DNA from: JAAYEV01 sp964508195
GTDB taxonomy: Bacteria; Bacillota; Clostridia; Ch29
Assembly: GCA_964508195.1 (NCBI GenBank)
Contig: CAZDSH010000046.1
Location: 1-11,585 of the forward strand
Length of the DNA: 11,585 nt
Direction: 5' to 3'
Position 1 is the stretch's first letter, and the number at the start of each line of letters is the position of its first letter. Made by a program: the position numbers and the translations under genes. Shown piece by piece: positions 1 through 6,362 of this stretch. The notes beneath the pieces were generated by a model. That model did not search any database and was not told the origin of the DNA. It was given only the letters and a program-made list of their open reading frames with translations.

Positions 1-237
1 TGCTACGCTCAGGCTGCCACGCTGGTGCTACGCTCAGGCTGCCACGCTGGTGCTATGCTCAGGATGATACGCTGGTGCTATGCTCACAGGCTGACACGCT
101 GGTGCTATGCTCACAGGCTGACACGCTGGTTCTATGCTCACAGGCTGACACGCTGGTGCTATGCTCACAGGCTGACACGCTGGTTCTATGCTCACAGGCT
201 GACACGCCAGTGCTACGCTCACAGGCTGATACGCTAG
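1..237. repeat. Nine-unit tandem repeat array, 25-27 bp units
   Basis: Nine head-to-tail units fill this stretch exactly: three of 25 bp (starting at 1, 26, 51) and six of 27 bp (76, 103, 130, 157, 184, 211). The shared core is TGCTAYGCTCA followed by a GGCTGACACGCTGG-like part; the 27-bp units carry two extra bases after GCTCA. Units 4, 5 and 7 are identical and units 1 and 2 are identical, which points to recent expansion. There are no spacers, so this is not CRISPR. Because 27 is a multiple of 3, several frames on both strands stay open and give artificial repeat peptides; I do not call them genes. The array touches the window edge and may continue to the left. A single related unit lies at 11403-11427. 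Confidence 0.95.
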
Positions 238-405
238 AAGATGTAAAGTCTTTATCACGTTATATTTAGTCTAGGCTCGGGATAGCCTTCGGTGCCGGGG
301 AAAGATCAAAGGATGATTCCGTACGGGGCCCTACCCCTTCAAAAAGGACTTACGCCCGGGGGGAATAAGGGTCCTATTATGGATACAAAAATTGTAAGGA
401 TGTTC
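238..405. other. Gene-free structured stretch upstream of apgM
   Basis: I find no convincing gene here. The stretch can form several short hairpins: GGCT/AGCC at 274-277 and 284-287; GGAA and ATC pairing with GAT and TTCC across 299-320; GGGG/CCCC at 325-328 and 334-337; and AGGAC/GTCCT at 345-349 and 371-375. They precede a strong terminator-like hairpin at 406-448, the usual order of an RNA leader with an expression platform, but it could equally be the 3' untranslated end of a gene off the left edge. I do not recognise a known riboswitch consensus. A GTG-started open frame (292-540) crosses it but has no ribosome binding site or recognisable protein features. Confidence 0.35.
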
Positions 406-448
406 AAAAAGGGCGGGTGCAAACATTATTATTTGTCCCGTCTTTTTT
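406..448 (+). terminator. Strong terminator-like hairpin before apgM
   Basis: Bases 406-417 (five A then GGGCGGG) pair with 437-448 (CCCG then TCTTTTTT) as a continuous 12-bp stem that includes two G-U pairs. Inside the loop CAAA (420-423) can pair with TTTG (432-435), lengthening the hairpin. The 3' arm ends in six T. The reverse strand also ends in a T run, so termination could work in both directions. It may end transcription coming from the left or act as an attenuator for apgM. Confidence 0.7.
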
Positions 449-451
449 CCT

Positions 452-482
452 TTGACGGAGAAACCGGAATAAAGGGTTTAAT
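452..482 (+). promoter_or_regulatory. Possible weak promoter for apgM
   Basis: TTGACG at 452-457 is a good -35 match, and TTTAAT at 477-482 matches a -10 box in five of six positions, but the 19-base spacing is longer than ideal. Its place just after the 406-448 terminator and before apgM is sensible. An imperfect hairpin (ACCGGA 463-468 with TCCGGT 489-494) overlaps it. This is a weak prediction from sequence alone. Confidence 0.22.
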
Positions 483-616
483 TAAAACTCCGGTAATGGC
501 CAGAATAAATAGAATAATTATCAACAATAATGTAAGATAGGTATGGATCATATATTGTGGGCAGAATAAACAACAGTACATAAAATATTAACAAAACAAC
601 AGGGAGGGTTTTTATA

Positions 617-1828
617 ATGGGTACGGATGGTATCCCCGAAGGCCTTTTAAAAAAGAACAATTCTAAGATAGTGATGCTTGTAATGGACGGGTTAGGCGAT
701 ATACGTACTAAGGAGTTTGGGAACAAATCGCCCCTAGAATACGCAAGGACGCCTAACATAGATGCCTTAGTATCAGAATCCGTATGCGGAAGGCATATCC
801 CCGTTATGCCCGGCATAACCCCGGGAAGCGGGCCCGGCCACCTTGGTATTTTCGGCTATGACCCCATCGATGTGGTAATAGGCCGTGGCGTCCTCGAAGC
901 GGTAGGATTAGGGCTGGAGCTAAAGCACGGCGATATAGCAGCTAGGGCAAATTTTGCTACCCTTGACGGGGAAGGCGTTGTAGTTGATAGAAGGGCGGGG
1001 CGGATATCCGATGGGGAAAACAAAACCCTATGCGGTATCCTAAGCCAGATAAAGGAGATAGACGGCGTGAAGGTAATCGTAAAGCCCGGTAAGGGGCATA
1101 GGTTTGTAGTCCTATTAAAGGGTGCCGGTTTAAATGCCGCAGTACAGGACACGGACCCCCAGCGGGAAGGATGCGCACCCCTTAAAGCAAAACCACAAAA
1201 GGACGAGGCGGCCTTTACAGCGGATATTATTAATAAGTTCGTAACCAATGCAAGGACGCTTTTGAAGGAACAAAAAAGGGCCAACGGGGTTTTGTTACGG
1301 GGTATATCCGAAAGGCCGAAGATACCCGGATTTAAAGAAAAATATAAATTAGAGGCCGCGGCCATTGCGTCCTACCCTATGTACCGGGGTATAGCCGACC
1401 TCTTAGGCATGACGCTTTTACCGGCCCCGGAAACAATAGAAGGATTATTTAAGACTTATATAGAATTTTATAATAAGTACGATTTCTTCTTTATACATGT
1501 AAAGGGTACGGACCAGGCCGGCGAGGACGGGGAGTTCCTTACGAAGGTGGACGTAATCGAGAAGGTGGACAGGGCATTGCCGATACTTATGGAGAAAAAA
1601 CCGGAAGTGTTAGCGATCACCGGCGACCATTCAACGCCCTGCGCGATGTATTCCCATAGTTGGCATCCGGTACCGGTTCTGGTAAGTTCACAGTTTTGTG
1701 GCGTTGATGACGCCGTGCGTTTTACCGAAAATATGTGCAATATCGGGGGGCTAGGGTTCTTTGAAAGCAAACACCTTATGACGCTGTTATTGGCTAATGC
1801 ACTACGTCTTGATAAATATGGGGCCTAG
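617..1828 (+). CDS. apgM: 2,3-bisphosphoglycerate-independent phosphoglycerate mutase, archaeal type
   Basis: A 403-residue protein, the usual length of the apgM family, a branch of the alkaline phosphatase superfamily that interconverts 3- and 2-phosphoglycerate in the cytosol using bound divalent metals and a phosphoserine intermediate. Family marks are VMDGLGD (residues 22-28, metal-binding D24), PGITPGSGPGHLGIFGYDP with likely catalytic S71, NFATLDGEGVVVDRRAGRI in the middle, HVKGTDQAGEDGE (294-306, D299), GDHSTP (336-341, D337 and H338) and SWHPVP (H350). The start at 617 has a strong AGGGAGGG ribosome binding site at 601-608. The related 'proposed homoserine kinase' subfamily is the main alternative, but the central motifs read as apgM. 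It lies 220 bp upstream of purE on the same strand; a shared transcript is possible but not shown. Confidence 0.9.
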   Translation: MGTDGIPEGLLKKNNSKIVMLVMDGLGDIRTKEFGNKSPLEYARTPNIDALVSESVCGRHIPVMPGITPGSGPGHLGIFGYDPIDVVIGRGVLEAVGLGLELKHGDIAARANFATLDGEGVVVDRRAGRISDGENKTLCGILSQIKEIDGVKVIVKPGKGHRFVVLLKGAGLNAAVQDTDPQREGCAPLKAKPQKDEAAFTADIINKFVTNARTLLKEQKRANGVLLRGISERPKIPGFKEKYKLEAAAIASYPMYRGIADLLGMTLLPAPETIEGLFKTYIEFYNKYDFFFIHVKGTDQAGEDGEFLTKVDVIEKVDRALPILMEKKPEVLAITGDHSTPCAMYSHSWHPVPVLVSSQFCGVDDAVRFTENMCNIGGLGFFESKHLMTLLLANALRLDKYGA

Positions 1829-2048
1829 GTCCTTAAGTCAGCTCGACATTTATTAAATTAAAGAGGGTATATGTATTTCGTTTCATCATTACTTAAAGAA
1901 GGAAGAAACCGGAAAGGGGCGAGGGTTTTTTAATACGCGATTGATTTCACCTCGGGAGAAAGGTTGTGCAAAGGGGCTGATGATCGCAGAACCCGGCCTT
2001 TATAAACGACGACGATGGGGCGATATGTATTGAAAGGAGTAGGCAAGT
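1829..2048 (+). promoter_or_regulatory. purE leader with alternative hairpins
   Basis: A gene-free 220-bp stretch that should contain the purE promoter or leader. A weak promoter candidate is TCGACA (1843-1848) with TATATG (1868-1873) at 19-base spacing. AAGAAACC (1903-1910) can pair with GGTTTTTT (1924-1931), giving a stem ending in a T run. CGAGG (1920-1924) can pair with CCTCG (1950-1954). Further on, GGTT and TGC (1962-1969) pair with GCA and AACC (1986-1993), while TCGC (1984-1987) and CCC (1992-1994) can instead pair with GGG (2017-2019) and GCGA (2020-2023). These last two folds share bases and exclude each other. No CCGAAC PurR box, purine riboswitch core or ZTP riboswitch core was seen. 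Confidence 0.35.
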
Positions 2049-2537
2049 ATGCCAAAGGTTGCGATAATAATGGGAAGCGATTCCGATCTGCCCGTTGTAG
2101 AGGGGGCAATAGATACACTTAAACAGTTTGGTATAAAAACGACGGTAAGGATTATCTCCGCCCACAGGACGCCGGAGGCTGCGGCAGTGTTCGCAAAGGG
2201 TGCAAAGGGAGCCGGCATTGAGGTAATTATCGCGGCTGCGGGAAAGGCCGCCCATTTGCCCGGTATATTAGCCGCGTTGACTCTTGTCCCGGTGATCGGG
2301 GTGCCGATAAAGTCATCCTTTATGGACGGCATGGATTCCCTTTTGTCCATAGTGCAGATGCCCGGGGGTATACCCGTGGCGACGGTAGGAATAAACGGTG
2401 CAAAAAACGCTGCGCTATTAGCCGTACAAATGCTTTCCTTAAAATACCCGGAGCTGGCCCTAAGGCTTAGGGATTATAGGAAGGATATGGCGGATAGTGT
2501 AGCGAAAAAGGACGCTAAAATAAAAGAAAAATACTAA
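2049..2537 (+). CDS. purE: PurE, 5-(carboxyamino)imidazole ribonucleotide mutase / AIR carboxylase
   Basis: A 162-residue cytosolic enzyme of the AIR carboxylase family. Class I members move the carboxyl group of N5-CAIR to give CAIR. Visible motifs are GSDSD (9-13), SAHRTP (37-42, with H39), AAHLPG (67-72) and SLLSIVQMPGG (97-107). Length and motifs fit a stand-alone class I PurE. One oddity is AAAGKAAHLPG: a lysine (K66) stands where the Escherichia coli and Bacillus proteins have glycine (AGGAAHLPG as I recall them). Class I normally works with PurK, which is not in this window, so a PurK elsewhere or direct use of AIR and CO2 cannot be told apart here. AAAGGAG at 2033-2039, nine bases before the ATG, supports the start. 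Confidence 0.95.
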   Translation: MPKVAIIMGSDSDLPVVEGAIDTLKQFGIKTTVRIISAHRTPEAAAVFAKGAKGAGIEVIIAAAGKAAHLPGILAALTLVPVIGVPIKSSFMDGMDSLLSIVQMPGGIPVATVGINGAKNAALLAVQMLSLKYPELALRLRDYRKDMADSVAKKDAKIKEKY

Positions 2538-2665
2538 CATGACAATGAAACTAATGTCAATTCAAAACGAAGGGGAGCACAACAAAATATTTGTCCCATT
2601 GTGCTGAACCCATGGATGCACGGAAGGTCCGTTCCTTTGTGCGTTATATCGAGGAGGTATAGTAA
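2538..2665 (+). promoter_or_regulatory. Structured purE-purL gap
   Basis: 128 bp without a gene, at the place where many Bacillota operons carry purC, purS or purQ. It holds three possible hairpins: TGACA/TGTCA (2540-2544 with 2555-2559), a perfect 7-bp AGCACAA/TTGTGCT (2576-2582 with 2599-2605), and ACGGA/TCCGT (2620-2624 with 2628-2632) with possible flanking GCAC/GTGC pairs. None is followed by a T run, so an RNA processing, stability or attenuation role is more likely than termination. GAGGAGG at 2651-2657 is the purL ribosome binding site. Confidence 0.4.
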
Positions 2666-4870
2666 ATGATTGAAAAACCCTATGAAGGGGTAGGGCTTAC
2701 TGCGAAGGAATACGAGGGCATTGTAGATTTACTGGGAAGGCCGCCTAATGAGCTTGAGCTAAACCTATTCGGCGTGATGTGGTCAGAACATTGCAGCTAC
2801 AAGAATTCTAAACCGGTGTTAAGCCTATTTCCCACTTCGGGCAAAAGGGTATTGCAAGGGCCCGGCGAGAACGCCGGTATAGTCGATATAGGCGATAATA
2901 TGGCCGTTGTTATGAAAATAGAAAGTCATAACCATCCTACGGCGATAGAACCCTATGACGGTGCAGCTACCGGCGTAGGCGGTATAATAAGGGATATATT
3001 TACTATGGGTGCAAGGCCGATTGCGTTGCTTAATTCGCTACGGTTCGGAAAGTTGGATGAAGGCAGAACGAAGTTTTTGTTTAAAAATGCCGTAGCGGGT
3101 ATAGGAGACTATGGCAACGAAATGGGCATACCTACCCTAGGCGGCGAGGTATATTTTAACGATTGCTACAGGGGCAACCCCTTGGTTAACGCTATGTGCG
3201 CCGGTATCATAGAACACGACGATATAAAACGGGGTATAGCCTCGGGCAAGGGTAATGCGGTAATAATCGCCGGGGCACCTACGGGCCGCGAGGGTGTAGG
3301 CGGTGCCAGCTTTGCATCAGCGGAGTTAAAGGACGAAGGCCCCGGGAAGGATAGAGGCAGTATGCAGGTAGGGGATCCCGCTATGGAGAAACTGCTCCTT
3401 GAAGCATGCCTTGAGCTGTTTGATACGGACTATGTAGTAGGGGTACAGGATTTAGGCGCTGCGGGGCTTACCTCCGCTGCCAGTGAAACGGCCAGCCGGG
3501 GCGATAGCGGCATGGACATTGACGTGGGCCTAGTACCTCTGAAAGAGGCCGGGATGCTGCCTACGGAGATAATGATATCGGAATCCCAGGAGCGTATGCT
3601 AGTAATAGTAAAAAAGGGTAGCGAAGAAAAGGCGGCGGATATATTTGAAAAATGGGGGCTTAAATCGTCGGTTATAGGGCGTGTGACCGACGATGGGATG
3701 CTCACGATCAGGGAAAAGGGCGAGGTAGTGGCGCAGGTCCCTGCAAAAACGCTAACCGATGAGGCCCCTGTTTATTACAGGGAATACCATAAACCGGGCT
3801 ACCTCGATAAGGCTAGGGACCTGGATATAGAGGCGTTAGAAATGCCAAGGGATCTGAACGCCGTACTTAAAAGGCTACTACAAAGCCCGAATATAGCGAG
3901 CAAAGAATGGGCCTATGGACAGTATAATCACAGCGCGGGGGATCACACCATAATAGGGCCCGGTAGCGATGCGGCGGTCGTAAAGGTTCCGGGTAGCGAT
4001 AAAGCCGTAGCCTTTACCGTTGATTGTAACAGCAGATATTGCTACCTAGATCCTAATAGGGGCGGCGCTATAGCCGTGGCCGAGGCTGCGAGAAACCTCG
4101 TATGTAGCGGCGCACAGCCCATAGCGGTGACCGATGGCCTAAACTTCGGTAACCCGGAAAATCCGGAGGTGTTCTGGCAATTCCGTCAGGCGGTATTAGG
4201 CATAAGCGAAGCATGCCTGGCCCTGGGTACGCCGGTCATAGGCGGTAATGTCAGCTTTTATAACGAAACCGATGCCGGCGGTATATTTCCTACGCCAATA
4301 ATAGGCATGGCGGGCCTTTTTAAAGATATGGATCATATCACAACCCAGGGGTTTAAGGACGAAGGGGATGTAATAATATTGTTGGGCGAGAACGCCGAGG
4401 AGATCGGCGGCAGCGAATATCTGGCCGCTGTTCATGGTTTGGAAAGGGGCAACGTACCGGTGCTTGACCTTGATAAAGAAAAGAAGGTACAAAATTGTTG
4501 CCTTAAACTCATTAGAGCCGGTAAGGTAAAATCCGCCCATGATTGTAGCGAAGGCGGTATCGCCGTGACTCTCGCCGAAAGCTGTATAACCGGCGGCAAA
4601 GGCGCAGAGGTAAGTTTTTCCGGCTGTCAGCGGAGGGATTTTCTGTTATTCGGCGAGACCCAATCGAGGATATTGATAACGGTTCATAAGGACGCACTGC
4701 AGGGGGTTAAGGAGATTATAAGGGAATCCGGAGTACCCTACGAGATACTTGGGCAGGTGAAGGGACGGGAACTCGTTATCGGGATCTCCGGCGAAAGGAA
4801 CATACAAATATCAGTAAAGGAAATGGAAAGCCTTTGGCGGGGGGCAATAGAATGTATCATGGAGCAGTAA
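2666..4870 (+). CDS. purL: PurL, phosphoribosylformylglycinamidine synthase large subunit (short form)
   Basis: A 734-residue protein that converts FGAR, ATP and ammonia to FGAM. The length is that of the short PurL, which lacks the glutaminase domain and works in a complex with PurS and PurQ. Near the N terminus are WSEHCSYKNSK (H42 being the likely active-site histidine) and the nucleotide-binding ESHNHPTAIEPYDGAATG (86-103); later come QDLGAAGLTSAASE and, in the second half, GDHTIIGPGSDAAVVKV, DGLNFGNPENPE, IGGNVSFYNE and AHDCSEGGIAV, the paired PurM-like repeats of this family. No glutaminase domain follows. The start is set by GAGGAGG at 2651-2657. The gene overlaps purF by 19 bp, suggesting translational coupling. 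PurS and PurQ are not in the window and must be encoded elsewhere if the enzyme works normally. Confidence 0.97.
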   Translation: MIEKPYEGVGLTAKEYEGIVDLLGRPPNELELNLFGVMWSEHCSYKNSKPVLSLFPTSGKRVLQGPGENAGIVDIGDNMAVVMKIESHNHPTAIEPYDGAATGVGGIIRDIFTMGARPIALLNSLRFGKLDEGRTKFLFKNAVAGIGDYGNEMGIPTLGGEVYFNDCYRGNPLVNAMCAGIIEHDDIKRGIASGKGNAVIIAGAPTGREGVGGASFASAELKDEGPGKDRGSMQVGDPAMEKLLLEACLELFDTDYVVGVQDLGAAGLTSAASETASRGDSGMDIDVGLVPLKEAGMLPTEIMISESQERMLVIVKKGSEEKAADIFEKWGLKSSVIGRVTDDGMLTIREKGEVVAQVPAKTLTDEAPVYYREYHKPGYLDKARDLDIEALEMPRDLNAVLKRLLQSPNIASKEWAYGQYNHSAGDHTIIGPGSDAAVVKVPGSDKAVAFTVDCNSRYCYLDPNRGGAIAVAEAARNLVCSGAQPIAVTDGLNFGNPENPEVFWQFRQAVLGISEACLALGTPVIGGNVSFYNETDAGGIFPTPIIGMAGLFKDMDHITTQGFKDEGDVIILLGENAEEIGGSEYLAAVHGLERGNVPVLDLDKEKKVQNCCLKLIRAGKVKSAHDCSEGGIAVTLAESCITGGKGAEVSFSGCQRRDFLLFGETQSRILITVHKDALQGVKEIIRESGVPYEILGQVKGRELVIGISGERNIQISVKEMESLWRGAIECIMEQ

Positions 4871-6234
4871 AGGAAAAGGACGGGCTAAGGGAAGAATGTG
4901 GCGTGTTCGGTATATACGGCGATAGAGAAGGCGATATCGCACGACTAACGTATTATGGGCTGTATGCGCTACAGCATCGTGGCCAGGAGAGCGCGGGCAT
5001 AGCCGTGGCAAGGGATGGCGTAATAGAGCACCATAAACAGATGGGCCTTGTTTCCGAGGTTTTTGACGATTATTTATTACAAAACTTAAGGGGAGATATC
5101 GCCTGCGGCCATGTTAGGTACTCCGCTGCGGGGGAGGGTCATGTAATTAACGCCCAGCCTCTAGTAGCGAAATATAGAAACGGCAGCCTAGCCCTGGCCT
5201 ATAATGGTAACCTAGTTAATGCGAAACAGCTATGCCGTGATCTCGAACAGGAGGGCGTAATATTCCAAACGGCGGTGGATAGCGAGATCATCGCTAACCT
5301 GATAGCGCGGAAGGATAAAGGGGACGTGCTGGAAGCGGTAAAGGAAACGATGAACTGTATTAAAGGTGCCTATGCCCTCATAGTAATGACTCCCTATCAG
5401 CTTATCGGATTAAGGGATCCCAATGGCATAAGGCCCCTAAGCCTTGGCATCAAAGATGGTAGATATATGCTATCCTCCGAAAGCTGTGCCTTCGATACCG
5501 TAAGGGCAAAGCTTTTAAGGGATGTAAAGCCCGGCGAGATGGTTGTAATAGATAAGGACGGGCTTAAAAGCTATTTCTACGATGGACCGAAGGGAAACAG
5601 TCTATGCCTCTTTGAATTTATATATTTTGGTAGGCCCGACAGCGTTATGGATGAAAAGAATATATACATGACCCGCCGCCGGGCCGGGGCTAAGCTATAT
5701 GAGGAACACCCTGCTGAGGCGGACATAGTAATATCGGTCCCGGATTCCGGTACTGCTGCGGCTATCGGTTATTCTGAAGCCTCGGGGATACCCTTCGTAG
5801 AGGGCCTAGTTAAGAATCGGTACGTGGGAAGGACGTTTCTGCAGCCTAAACAAAGGAAGCGGGAGATCGGCGTTGCCCTTAAGCTAAACGTGTTAGGGGA
5901 CATGGTAAAGGATAAAAGGGTGGTAATGGTGGACGATTCCGTTGTAAGGGGTACCACAAGTCGTAACTTAGTAAGGATGCTAAAGGATGCCGGTGCCGTG
6001 GAGGTACATTTCCGCGTTAGTTCGCCGCCGGTGAAGTATCCATGCAAATTCGGGATAAATATCCCTTCTAGGGAAAATCTGATGGGTGCTAATTTAAGTA
6101 TTGATGAGATAAGGGACAATATGGAGGCCGATAGCCTAGGATATTTGAGCCTAAGGGGGCTTATTGAAGCAGTAGGCGATGACGTGGGATATTGCCATGC
6201 GTGCTTTAGCGGCGACTATATTGTTGGGAAGTAA
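4852..6234 (+). CDS. purF: PurF, glutamine PRPP amidotransferase (Fe-S type)
   Basis: 460 residues from the ATG. It catalyses the committed step, PRPP plus glutamine to phosphoribosylamine. The N-terminal Ntn-hydrolase glutaminase domain begins at C16 (EECGVFGIYG), so a 15-residue propeptide is probably removed. HRGQES (42-47), AYNGNLVNA and the PRPP loop VVMVDDSVVRGTTSR (357-371) are present. Four cysteines, C252, C398, C448 and C451, match the 4Fe-4S ligands of the Bacillus subtilis enzyme, so this is the oxygen-sensitive Fe-S form. An in-frame TTG at 4834 would add six residues; I prefer ATG 4852, which follows a G-rich stretch (4839-4844) and gives a more usual propeptide. The start lies inside purL. 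The stop codon lies inside a heptamer repeat run (6226-6253). Confidence 0.96.
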   Translation: MYHGAVKEKDGLREECGVFGIYGDREGDIARLTYYGLYALQHRGQESAGIAVARDGVIEHHKQMGLVSEVFDDYLLQNLRGDIACGHVRYSAAGEGHVINAQPLVAKYRNGSLALAYNGNLVNAKQLCRDLEQEGVIFQTAVDSEIIANLIARKDKGDVLEAVKETMNCIKGAYALIVMTPYQLIGLRDPNGIRPLSLGIKDGRYMLSSESCAFDTVRAKLLRDVKPGEMVVIDKDGLKSYFYDGPKGNSLCLFEFIYFGRPDSVMDEKNIYMTRRRAGAKLYEEHPAEADIVISVPDSGTAAAIGYSEASGIPFVEGLVKNRYVGRTFLQPKQRKREIGVALKLNVLGDMVKDKRVVMVDDSVVRGTTSRNLVRMLKDAGAVEVHFRVSSPPVKYPCKFGINIPSRENLMGANLSIDEIRDNMEADSLGYLSLRGLIEAVGDDVGYCHACFSGDYIVGK

Positions 6235-6253
6235 GAAGTGGGATGTGGGATGC
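6226..6253. repeat. Four 7-bp repeats overlapping the purF stop codon
   Basis: Four tandem heptamers: GGGAAGT, AAGAAGT, GGGATGT, GGGATGC. The first contains the end of purF: the last codons GGG AAG and the T of the TAA stop. A further GGGAAGT lies at 6338-6344 on the other side of the palindromic repeat. The same heptamer type recurs four times at 11489-11516, also next to a copy of the palindromic element. Confidence 0.85.
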
Positions 6254-6260
6254 GAGAACC

Positions 6261-6331
6261 GTGCCACCAAATGTGGCAAACAAAACGTCCCCTTGCCACC
6301 AAATGTGGCAAACAAAACGTCCCCGTGCCAC
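6261..6331. repeat. Palindromic 32-bp repeat, two tandem units, between purF and purM
   Basis: Two 32-bp units (6261-6292 and 6293-6324) that differ only at the first base, followed by GTGCCAC (6325-6331) starting a third. Each TGTGGCAA is followed 13 bases on by a TTGCCAC or GTGCCAC, so each unit can fold into a hairpin with the loop ACAAAACGTCCCC. A third, inverted copy lies at 11428-11456. Shape, size and intergenic position fit the REP-like or MITE-like dispersed palindromes of bacteria. It sits inside the operon, so hairpins would form in the mRNA between purF and purM and may affect stability or relative expression. No transposase is visible in the window. Confidence 0.9.
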
Positions 6332-6362
6332 ATTAATGGGAAGTGAGATATGGAGGATTGTT

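Noticed and set aside
1..237. Repeat-protein ORFs (CYAHRLTRW-type on +, and a matching one on -) and a CRISPR array
   Set aside because: The 27-bp period keeps several frames open on both strands at once, there is no ribosome binding site or sensible protein composition, and the units abut without spacers.
292..540. 82-codon GTG-started open frame before apgM
   Set aside because: No ribosome binding site, no recognisable family, and it runs straight through the terminator-like hairpin at 406-448.
1977..2036. CTGATGA followed by GAAA in the purE leader, suggesting a hammerhead ribozyme
   Set aside because: The TCGC/GCGA stem after CTGATGA is not followed directly by GAAA, and no closing stems fit the hammerhead layout.
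1829..2048. Purine, ZTP or fluoride riboswitch upstream of purE
   Set aside because: The conserved cores were not found by eye; GCTGATGA recalls part of the fluoride motif, but the rest is absent.
4834..4851. TTG start for PurF at 4834
   Set aside because: ATG 4852 is a better start codon and gives a 15-residue propeptide; the TTG cannot be fully excluded.
6225..6348. TGGGAAGTAAGA (6225-6236) and TGGGAAGTGAGA (6337-6348) as a target site duplication around the palindrome
   Set aside because: The same heptamer motif recurs next to the copy at 11428-11456, so it is more likely part of the repeat family than a duplicated target.
6243..6362. Longer PurM start at 6243
   Set aside because: The extra 40 residues are read from the palindromic repeat; ATG 6363 has a good GGAGG site and gives the normal 345-residue length.
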